Assembly: GCA_043228905.1 (NCBI GenBank)
Contig: JBHGNT010000013.1
Location: 6,014,001 to 6,078,000, forward strand
DNA from: Azolla caroliniana
Lineage: Eukaryota > Polypodiophyta
Length of the DNA stretch: 64,000 nucleotides
Direction: 5' to 3'
Shown here: positions 55,923 through 64,000 of the stretch, piece by piece
How the letters are laid out: the number at the start of each line of letters is the position of its first letter
How positions within the stretch are numbered: position 1 is the stretch's first letter
The notes under the pieces: generated by a model
Seen by the model: only the letters and a program-made list of their open reading frames with translations
The model's database searches: none
Told to the model about the DNA's origin: nothing
Translations under genes and position numbers: made by a program

Positions 55923-58900
55923 ATGGAGTGCAACTACGACGACGACCATCGTCACCCCCTGAACACCAGCTTGGATGCCATTTTATTGAGTATTGACTCG
56001 CCTCCTTTACAATTGTCTTTTAAGGTTGCCTCGTTGGTCGCTCTTGCCGCCGTGCGTCTCAGAATCGCCATGATGCGTAACCTAACCCTAACAACCGCAG
56101 TCCCCATGATGACGTCCACCATATTGGACATGGATTTTATTCATCAATCTCCATCAACACCGCCATTGAAAACCCACAAGCACCTCCTGCATACTCCCCA
56201 TTATGCTTGTCAGCATTTCTCGACTTCATTGCCGGAGATGTTGATGTCTCTCATGGAGGAGCGCGATCCTGAGGCATTGCAACACGAATTCGGAGGATTG
56301 CACAAATTGTCATTGCAGCTCCACACCGACCTCTCCACTGGCTTACTCCTAACATACCCTCCTCCTCCTCCTAATAACAGTAATAATAATAATAATTTTT
56401 CTACAATGAATAATGGCGACCCACCCGATGATGATGTGCCGGTTGATGTATTCTATGATGATGATGATCTGCATCTCATCTCTGAACGTAAGAAAGTATT
56501 CGGGGAGAATTCGTACCCTCGAAAGAAGCCCAAGAGCCTTTGGAGCTGCATCTGGGAAGCATTCAACGACATGACCCTCCTCATCCTCATCGTGTGTGCT
56601 GCGCTCTCCCTAGGCTTCGGTATCAAGAGCGACGGTCTGAAAGAGGGGTGGTACGACGGAGGCAGCATTGCCATCGCAGTAGTGCTCGTGGTCTTGGTCA
56701 CCGCAATCAGCAACTACAAGCAATCCAGGAGCTTCCAACGTCTCACTGCGGTCGAGCGTGAAAATGTCCAAGTCCAGGTAATCCGCAATGCCCACACAAT
56801 GTCTGTCCCAATCGTTGATGTGGTCGTTGGAGATGTAGTCCGGCTCCGCACCGGAGATGTGGTACCTGCCGATGGATTGCTCATCGAAACCGAGTCCCTG
56901 GCCATCGACGAGTCTTCGTTCACCGGAGAGACCGAATATCTCCTCCCTGACCCTTCTCTAAACCCTTTCATTCGGTCGGGTTCAAAGGTCCAAGATGGCC
57001 ATGGCTCCATACTCATCACACGCGTAGGGCCCAACACCCAGTGGGGGCGTATGATGCTCTCCCTCGCCAATGACAACTCTACTTCCAAGCAAACACCTCT
57101 ACAAGCACGACTTGTCGATGTGGCCAACCTTGTCGGAAAGGTTGGTCTCTCGGTGGCTCTGATGGTCCTGGTCATCCTGGTCATCTTCTATTTCACCGGA
57201 CGTTCCAGCACCGATGGAGATCCCAAGTTTCAAGGGGGCGAGACGTCTCCTACAGAAGCCATGAACTCCTTGGTACACATATTCTCTATTGCCGTCACTA
57301 TAGTTGTGGTCGCCGTCCCCGAAGGTCTTCCTCTGGCCGTTACTCTCACTCTCGCATACTCCATGCGGAAGATGATGCAAGACAATGCATTGGTTCGTCG
57401 GCTTGCTGCGTGCGAAACCATGGGTTCTGCCACAACGATATGTACCGACAAGACGGGAACATTGACAACGAACCAGATGACAGTAGTGGAAGCGTGGTTT
57501 GCAGGTACAAGTTATGTTTCCAAGACGGTGGATGTAGGACGTCTCATCATGGAATGTCTAAAAGATAATTCATCTCAGACCTCGCAATTACGGCTCCTTA
57601 TGTACCAAGGTATTGCCCTAAACACTACAGGTACCATCTTTATGGGATCTGAATCATCGTGTGCGCCACAAGTAGTCGATGGTCACCATGTTGCTAGTGA
57701 CAATGTTGTTGTTGTTGTTGGAAGAAGCTCGCGGCACATAGATTGGGACGAAACCAATAGCAGCGCCGTAGAGGTTAGCGGTTCTCCTACGGAGCAAGCG
57801 ATTCTGTGGTGGGGTATAAAGATAGGCATGATGAAGTATGGGGACGTAAAGGAAGGAAACAGCATTTTACAAGTGGAGACCTTCAACTCCAAGAAGAAGC
57901 GTGCAGGTGTGCTTGTGAGAGGTAAGGATGGTAGGCTGTTTGTCCACTGGAAGGGAGCCGCAGAGATCATCCTTTCCATGTGTGATAAATTCGCACAGCG
58001 TGCGGGCACAGGCACAGATGAATCGACGATGGCGCAGCCGATTTCTGTGGAGAAGAGGCAGGAGATCACAAAAGCCATAGAGGACATGGCGAATTCTAGC
58101 TTAAGATGTGTGGCATTTGCATATTGTGAGGTGACAGGGGAGCAAAACAGAAAGCAGGATGAGACATGGGTCCTTCCACAAGAGGAGTTGACGTTGATGG
58201 CAGTGGTGGGAATGAAGGATCCGTGCAGGCCAGGAGTGAAGAAAGCAGTGGAAACAGTGAAGGACGCAGGAGTTGTGGTGAGGATGGTGACAGGAGACAA
58301 TATTGGGACTGCCAAGGCCATTGCTAGAGAGTGTGGGATCCTGGAGGCCTCGGCCATGGACCACCCCAACACTTCCTCTGTTGAGGGTTGGGCCTTCCGG
58401 GCTTGGACTGAGAACGAGCGAGTTGAGAGAGTACCCAAACTTCGAGTTCTCGCCAGGGCCACACCCGAGGACAAACTTCTGTTTGTAAAGACATTACAAT
58501 CGTTAGGAGAGGTGGTGGCCGTTACCGGAGATGGAACAAATGATGCCCTTGCACTTCACGAGGCCAACATAGGCCTCTCGATGGGGATTCAAGGTACCGA
58601 AGTGGCCAAGGAGAGCTCCGACATAATCATCCTCGACGATGATTTCGCATCTATAGTCAAAGTTGTTAGATGGGGCCGTGCAGTTTACTTCAACATTCAA
58701 AAGTTCCTACAGTTCCAGTTGACGGTTAATGTCGCGGCATTGGTCATCAACTTTGTCGCGGCTGTGACATCAGGGGATGTACCACTCACCGCGGTGCAAT
58801 TGTTGTGGGTCAACCTCATCATGGACACATTGGGCGCATTGGCACTAGCCACAGAGAAACCAACCAATGAGTTGATGAAAAGGACACCCGTGTCTCCGAA

Positions 58901-59357
58901 TGAACCTCTCATCACCAAGAAGATGTGGTGGAACCTTGCATTCCAAGCGGTTTACCAAATCACCATTCTCCTCACTCTACAATTCCACGGTGTCAAAATA
59001 CTTCGCCTTACGGGATCACCCGACGCAGAGCTTATCAATAGGACTATCATCTTCAATGCCTTTGTGCTATGCCAGCTCTTCAATGAGGTGAATGTTCGGC
59101 AACCCTATCGACGCAACATCTTCCATGGGTTGTTGGAAAGCCGATTGTTTATTGGCATCCTTGTGTCCACAATCATCCTCCAAGTGGTAATGGTGGAGTT
59201 GTTGGAGAATTTTGCATCGACTATACGACTAGATTGGCAACATTGGTTGATTTGCATCATTCTTGCCTCATTTAGTTGGCCGATAGCCTTGCTTGCCAAG
59301 TTTATCCCCATTCCAAATATCCCAACAAGCAATTTCTTCAAGGTTATGCGACATTAG
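55923..59357 (+). CDS. P2B-type calcium-transporting ATPase (ACA-like)
   Basis: Pumps Ca2+ out of the cytosol, most likely at the plasma membrane, at the cost of ATP. It is a single open frame of 1144 codons with no intron; typical plant ACAs have 1010-1080, so the N-terminus is long. TM1 and TM2 lie at about 215-265, followed by an actuator loop with TGE. TM3 and TM4 contain PEGLPLAVT. The phosphorylated Asp is 509 in DKTGT, KGAAEII is in the nucleotide-binding domain, and MVTGDNIGTA and TGDGTND lie in the hinge. TM5 to TM10 include NLIMD, a Ca2+ ligand segment. Codon 876 is Leu in TGDGTNDALAL where Pro is nearly universal. The N-terminal 190 residues, where ACAs bind calmodulin, are not obviously conserved. 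The lack of introns recalls the ACA12/13 subgroup. Confidence 0.95.
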   Translation: MECNYDDDHRHPLNTSLDAILLSIDSPPLQLSFKVASLVALAAVRLRIAMMRNLTLTTAVPMMTSTILDMDFIHQSPSTPPLKTHKHLLHTPHYACQHFSTSLPEMLMSLMEERDPEALQHEFGGLHKLSLQLHTDLSTGLLLTYPPPPPNNSNNNNNFSTMNNGDPPDDDVPVDVFYDDDDLHLISERKKVFGENSYPRKKPKSLWSCIWEAFNDMTLLILIVCAALSLGFGIKSDGLKEGWYDGGSIAIAVVLVVLVTAISNYKQSRSFQRLTAVERENVQVQVIRNAHTMSVPIVDVVVGDVVRLRTGDVVPADGLLIETESLAIDESSFTGETEYLLPDPSLNPFIRSGSKVQDGHGSILITRVGPNTQWGRMMLSLANDNSTSKQTPLQARLVDVANLVGKVGLSVALMVLVILVIFYFTGRSSTDGDPKFQGGETSPTEAMNSLVHIFSIAVTIVVVAVPEGLPLAVTLTLAYSMRKMMQDNALVRRLAACETMGSATTICTDKTGTLTTNQMTVVEAWFAGTSYVSKTVDVGRLIMECLKDNSSQTSQLRLLMYQGIALNTTGTIFMGSESSCAPQVVDGHHVASDNVVVVVGRSSRHIDWDETNSSAVEVSGSPTEQAILWWGIKIGMMKYGDVKEGNSILQVETFNSKKKRAGVLVRGKDGRLFVHWKGAAEIILSMCDKFAQRAGTGTDESTMAQPISVEKRQEITKAIEDMANSSLRCVAFAYCEVTGEQNRKQDETWVLPQEELTLMAVVGMKDPCRPGVKKAVETVKDAGVVVRMVTGDNIGTAKAIARECGILEASAMDHPNTSSVEGWAFRAWTENERVERVPKLRVLARATPEDKLLFVKTLQSLGEVVAVTGDGTNDALALHEANIGLSMGIQGTEVAKESSDIIILDDDFASIVKVVRWGRAVYFNIQKFLQFQLTVNVAALVINFVAAVTSGDVPLTAVQLLWVNLIMDTLGALALATEKPTNELMKRTPVSPNEPLITKKMWWNLAFQAVYQITILLTLQFHGVKILRLTGSPDAELINRTIIFNAFVLCQLFNEVNVRQPYRRNIFHGLLESRLFIGILVSTIILQVVMVELLENFASTIRLDWQHWLICIILASFSWPIALLAKFIPIPNIPTSNFFKVMRH

Positions 59358-60542
59358 ACTCATCAAACACTATTAAAGGCACATGTTAGAGGTCAAGACA
59401 GCTTACTCAAATGATCATTCGGGGAGTTGGGGCAACAATACACGCTCCTCAATTATCATCCCATTTTTAAAGTGGAGAATTTGATGAGATAACATAAGTG
59501 TTTAACTAAAATGAATGACAGGATGTCAAAGGCTAAGTCAAAAATGATAACGATGCATGCTCACGAATATATCATAGCCAAGTTTCAACAAGACATGATG
59601 ACCAATAGAGATCACCATCGCGTGCTTATGCTATATACATAAAGAAGACATTGTCTTGATAGAACCATTCTGGTTCAACGCCATTCGTCAACCTAGACTT
59701 GTTGGGATTTACAAGACTGGGTCAATAAACTTCATGAAAAGATTTACGCGGATGGGTCAACGACTAGAATTGAACACAATATCTTATCGACACAATATCT
59801 TATTTTTGTATATAGCATAATTATGCTATGATTATCACTATTGGTAATTGTGTCTAGTTGCAACTTGGCTATCATGTATGCTGGACATATATGCGACCCC
59901 CAACTTGAAGCTTGGGTTCCTCCGGTGAATAGGAAACAAAGGTCCCTTAGATGGGAAGAGTACCATGAAGCATGTGATTCAATGTATAGTATAGCTGATT
60001 CCAAAATATCATTTGTTTAATATCCAATGTCCCCACTGGTTACATTATAAAAAACGCATCTCATTTATCAGACTAACATTGCCCCCTACTAACTAACAAG
60101 AGTTATTAGCTCAATGATCAAAGATTTCCACCTTGGAGTTGGGAGTATACAAAGGAAAAGAATATATATATTTGTAAGTGGACAGCACGGAATCATGTGT
60201 CCCAACAATAAAATCCCTCAGCGCAATTTACCAGTTCCAGTAAGAAGTTGCGTCAATGTTACCTCAGAAAGGCAATGACGTATCATAGCTAGTCCACCAG
60301 AAAGTCATGTGTTGAGAAAAGAATACAAACACGTACCATCTTATCTATCTACTGCAAAAAGAGTTTTGCTCAGAAAATGGAAGATCACAATTCATTCTGT
60401 TCAGCAATTATTAGTTCCCCATGACAGAATGTCCAACCATTCTCAGATCAAATAATATCACCTAATCCATACATATTAGTTCCCCACGACAGAATGTTCA
60501 ACCATTCTCGGATCAAACAATATTACGTAATCCATACGATAT

Positions 60543-60577
<35 letters not shown>

Positions 60578-60917
60578 GCTAAAAGACAATATGACCAAAG
60601 ACTTTCCACAGAGAGTCATGCCAAGGGAGAAGATATGCCTTACTTCTTTAGAACGGGCACTAGGAAACAACAGAAAAATTAAAGCACCATGAGAAAAGAA
60701 AAACAAAAAAGAACATGGAAATGCAAAACCAAGTGTTTCTTATCTCAATTAATCCATTTCTCAACCCCTAAACTTGCTACCAAATACATGGCACATTATT
60801 GGACACTACATCCTTGCGAGAATATGGCAACCATCACCGTCATCCTCTCCTCCGATAGATAAAAGACAATAACTCAATGTTAGAAGTAAACAAAGGCCTA
60901 AAAAGATGAGAGGCTTC
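59358..60917. other. Intergenic region between Ca2+-ATPase and aldolase
   Basis: The two genes converge. AT-rich sequence with a TA run at 60554-60578 and a 65-bp tandem pair; no additional gene supported. Confidence 0.6.
60411..60540. repeat. 65-bp tandem pair
   Basis: TTAGTTCCCCATGACAGAAT at about 60411 recurs at about 60476 with six or so changes; each unit ends TAATCCATAC. Confidence 0.87.
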
Positions 60918-63262
60918 CTAATATTTGTATCCCTTCACATGAAGGGACTCTTCAGCTCCAGCGCCTGCTGCATCACCACCATACTTACCAAGGACGGCAT
61001 CAGAGTTCGCCTTACAACGAGCCAACAAGACACCCTGGGCAGCGGCCACATTTTCCTTCTTCCCACCCCAAGTCTTAAGTGTGTGCGCTTGCAGTGCACG
61101 CCCAAAAGAGAAGGACAGAGTCCACGGCTTCTTTGTTTCCAACGCATTCATTGCATTGAGATTGCGTGTCGCCTCCTCCTCGCTTTGCCCTCCAGACAAG
61201 AACATGATGCCAGGAACTGCAGGCGGGACTGTCCTCTGCAAGGCTCGGACAGTGTACTTTGCAATCTCCTCAGGTGTTGTCTTGGGTGAGTCGGACCCAG
61301 GCGTCACCATGTTGGGCTTCAACAACGTCCCCTCCAAGAGCACGTGGTGATCACTCAACGCCTTGTAAACTGCAGCAAGCACTATCTCAGTTGCAGCTGC
61401 ACATTTCTCAATGTCATGTGGCCCATCGACCAAGATCTCAGGTTCTACAATCGGCACCAATCCATTCTCTTGGCATATAATCGCATACCTAGCCAGGCCA
61501 TTCGCATTCTCCAGGATTGATAAAGGAGACGGCTCGTTAGGGCCGATCTTAAGAACCGCTCGCCACTTGGCAAACCTTGCCCCTGCCTTATAGTATTGTT
61601 GGCAACGTTGGGCGAGACCATCAAGACCTTGGGTAGTAGTTTCCCCATTAGTTCCAGCCAAATCAACTGTGCCTTTGTCCACCTTGATTCCAGGGATGAC
61701 TCCTCCTTCCTTCAAAACATCCACAAAAGGCTTACCATCAACAGTTTTTTGGTATAGGGTTTCCTCAAATAAGATGACACCACTTAGGTATTGTAAGGCG
61801 TCAGGAGCAGTGAAGAGAAGCTCCCGGAGAGCTTGACGGTTTGCTTCTATATTCTCCACATTGATGCTTGCCAGACGCTTTCCAATGGTGCCAGTGCTCT
61901 CGTCTGCCGCCAATATACCCTTTCCGGGAGTTGATATGTATTTGGCGGTGGCAATAAGCTCCTCTGTTGTAATGTAATTGTACAAAAAACAAATCAGACT
62001 TTCCCGATCAGGGAGTTCCAAACAAGCAATTTTAGAACAGTATGGCATGCGCTTAAAATGAAAATCTATCTGTTGTAATAAACTAAACTAAATCCATCTG
62101 CTGTAATAGTATAGCATACACCTACTGACAACATCAAAAAAATCACAACACGATGTATCTTTTCTAGTTCATCTTAATGGCCACAATGACAAATGATATG
62201 CACACTTCTCTTCTAGAACTACAAATCTATAAAATGGAGCAGGATCTCTTTAAATTAGCTGGAATTCATTGTAAGAAAGACATAAATCTCAACACGGACG
62301 AACTAAAAACAATATATATGAGTTTGGGTATCAGATTGGATTACTGAGAAAGAGACTTCAATCAAAACCTGTGCAGATGTGTTTCCACAATGCATGTGCT
62401 AATTACAAACAAACTCGCATTATTCATCAATGAAGACACAAGTTTTGTCAATTCAATTTACAGTTAGAACTTGTTGGATATACAAAGCATTCCGTACACA
62501 CTGGTTCTAAGGCTCTAGGTAAACAGATCATCAAACAAAAGAAAATTTCACAGAAAAGCCGGGAAGGGATTATAATTTATATAACGAATGAAGAATGTTA
62601 TGGTAGAAAGGAAGAAAGTGTGCAAAGAAGGAGCAAATATACATGTGTATATAGTTCAAAATATAGATCTACCAACAAATCATGGATATCTCCAAGAACA
62701 CGGAGGAGAAAAAAAAAATTAGCCTAAAAGATGTCTGAAAAACTAAAAACATTACATAAAAAAAATTGAGTATAGCTATGTAGAAATCATGCCTTCCCTT
62801 GAGCTGTATACTTAAACCATTTGAAAGAAACGTTTGGAGGAAAGACAAGCAAGCAGGTTCAGGAAGGACACGTTGGTATGGTGATGCACAGAGACGGAAA
62901 ATGAAATTGTTGAAAGCAAGTAAATAATCATGTGAAGGAGCACATTAAAAGCCTCGTGAACAGCCAAAACCGGAAAAAAGAAATTAAAAATGGGGAATGG
63001 AGAAAGAGAGAGAGAGAGAGAGAGAGAGAAGAAAGAAGACAAAATAACTGGTGTTGAAGAAACATGCAGAAGAAGGGAACAGAAACAAGTGCGAAGAGGA
63101 AGGAAGCTGAACAGAGACAAAGAAACAGAGGTGTAGAAGGAAAACAAGGGTAGAAGGAGACGGGGAATTAAACATGAGTGGAGGGAGGTGCAGAGAGAAG
63201 GAACGAATGGATGCCTGCAGTGCATGCATACAAGGAAGGAAACAAAGCACAGCGGGAGGAGA

Positions 63263-63325
<63 letters not shown>

Positions 63326-63353
63326 CAGCAAATTTGCCAACGAAGGACGCCAT
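60918..63353 (-). CDS. FBA: Fructose-bisphosphate aldolase, class I, cytosolic type
   Basis: Cleaves fructose-1,6-bisphosphate in glycolysis and makes it in gluconeogenesis. Two coding exons: 63326-63353 (28 bases, MASFVGKFA plus one base) and 60918-61963, joined over an intron with GTACTC donor and CAG acceptor. The splice gives [20 protein letters not shown] and 357 residues, the usual cytosolic length without a transit peptide. Landmarks: [26 protein letters not shown], the Schiff-base Lys in [22 protein letters not shown] and the C-terminal Tyr in GYKY. The upstream ATG at 62048 in the same frame lies in the intron and is not the start. The 5' UTR and start lie beside a long GA/CT microsatellite. 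The gene is intact. Confidence 0.96.
61964..63325 (-). other. Aldolase intron 1 (1362 bp)
   Basis: Phase-1 intron after the 28-base first coding exon; donor GTACTCTC and acceptor TTACAACAG. It holds two GA/CT microsatellites and otherwise AT-rich sequence without a supported ORF. Long first introns in plant housekeeping genes often raise expression; that role here is inference. Confidence 0.9.
63265..63322. repeat. GA/CT microsatellite next to the aldolase splice donor
   Basis: About 29 GA repeats in plus orientation, starting three bases inside the intron on the transcript strand. A second, shorter run (63006-63030) lies deeper in the intron. Confidence 0.92.
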
Positions 63354-64000
63354 AGCTTCTGCTAGTAGAGACTGATATCGGAGGAGACAGAGACAGAGAA
63401 GGTATAGGATTGGGGGGGGTGAGTGGGGCGGGGGTTCTTATCGAGAAGGAAAGGGGGAAAGGGAAGGTTTTGTGTGTGTGGCGGAAGCTTCGTATTGTCC
63501 ACCGTCCGATCCGCGCGCTCCTACATTTTCGGCTGTTGGATTTTGGATGGTTTAGCGAGGAACCCAAAACACAACACCAACAAATATCATTCTTCGGGGG
63601 CTTTCACACCTGTCCCGCCCACCCCCCCCCTCCGTTTCACACATGTCCGCCCACCCCACCCCGTTTCACACTTGTCCCCCCCCCCCCCAACCCATCATCT
63701 TCTCTTTATTACGATATTCCTTCTCCTACCATAATCAGTCGTCAACTTCGTGCATTTCCGATCTTTCATCATTTTTGCTAACCCTTTTCCCCAAGAAGTA
63801 ACTAAGTGCCCATACTTCTACTGTCAACTTGATTCGCTCAAATAAGCGGCGATTCGGTCTGCTCGCCAAATTTTGGATAGCTTTTCGATCGACCTTCTTG
63901 AATTGGTCCTAGCATTTGTTGCTCTTTCCCATCACAACATTATCTCTTCTAGCTTTTATTTACTTTGGGTGTCATCATCATGCATATTACACCCTCCTTT
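63354..64000. other. Upstream region of aldolase
   Basis: Promoter side of the minus-strand aldolase. It holds a CT-rich leader (63370-63410), a C-rich tandem repeat at 63600-63690 and no supported gene. No certain TATA box was picked. Confidence 0.5.
63600..63690. repeat. C-rich tandem repeat, three units
   Basis: TTTCACACCTGTCC, TTTCACACATGTCC and TTTCACACTTGTCC recur about every 30 bases, separated by runs of 4-14 C. Found 250-340 bases upstream of the aldolase start. Confidence 0.8.

Noticed and set aside
57683-58474. 263-codon minus-strand frame inside the Ca2+-ATPase
   Set aside because: Antisense shadow of a clearly coding plus-strand gene.
60918-62048. 376-codon aldolase frame starting at ATG 62048
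   Set aside because: The first residues before EELIATAKY are intron sequence; a CAG acceptor at 61964 and a matching exon with MASFVGKFA at 63326-63353 give the normal start.
63168-63353. Frame beginning [10 protein letters not shown] followed by Ser-Leu repeats
   Set aside because: Only the first nine residues are exon; the rest is translated CT microsatellite of the intron.
62812-63567. 251-codon minus-strand frame with long Ser/Leu runs
   Set aside because: Low-complexity read-through of GA/CT repeats within the aldolase intron and promoter.

Overview
The window is nuclear DNA from a land plant with a large, transposon-rich genome. The evidence is an intact P2B-type (plasma-membrane, ACA-like) Ca2+-ATPase, a two-exon cytosolic class I fructose-bisphosphate aldolase, plant-type Ty1/copia and Ty3/gypsy retrotransposons (one with an initiator-tRNA-Met primer site), and a ubiquitin-S27a gene copy. 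The sequence alone does not fix the species; a seed-free vascular plant is possible but unproven.

Layout. 1-2630: decayed Ty3/gypsy pol, minus strand. 2631-3115: inverted repeat enclosing an LTR-like segment. 3116-10588: plus-strand Ty3/gypsy element without a visible gag but with a long third ORF (proline-rich plus coiled coil) between integrase and the 3' LTR. 10589-25910: two large duplicated units of Ty1/copia sequence. The first is interrupted by a young 3.1-kb LTR element (11303-14448), carries an internal 1.37-kb tandem duplication and a 297-bp MITE; each unit ends in the same minus-strand gag relic. 27639-29579: a bounded hAT element carrying a truncated, antisense ubiquitin-S27a gene. 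33135-43390: minus-strand copia sequence, split inside its reverse transcriptase by a 7.17-kb DNA element (35385-42554). That element has its own inverted repeats and two divergent genes: a ParB-like plus beta-class amino-methyltransferase gene, and a transposase-like gene. 44655 to about 51948: an old copia element rearranged around pieces of other elements, including a second copy of the gypsy third ORF. 51949-53140: two tandem-repeat arrays flanking a fragment of the Ca2+-ATPase gene. 55923-59357: the Ca2+-ATPase. 60918-63353: the aldolase.

Only the Ca2+-ATPase and aldolase look like intact host genes. They share no pathway beyond being housekeeping or transport functions. Most transposon genes carry premature stops that fit C-to-T (or complementary G-to-A) change at CAG, CAA, CGA or TGG codons, as expected from deamination of methylated cytosine in silenced DNA. 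The best candidate for an undescribed system is the 35385-42554 element, which couples a prokaryote-type ParB/DNA-methyltransferase architecture to a transposase-like gene inside defined ends.
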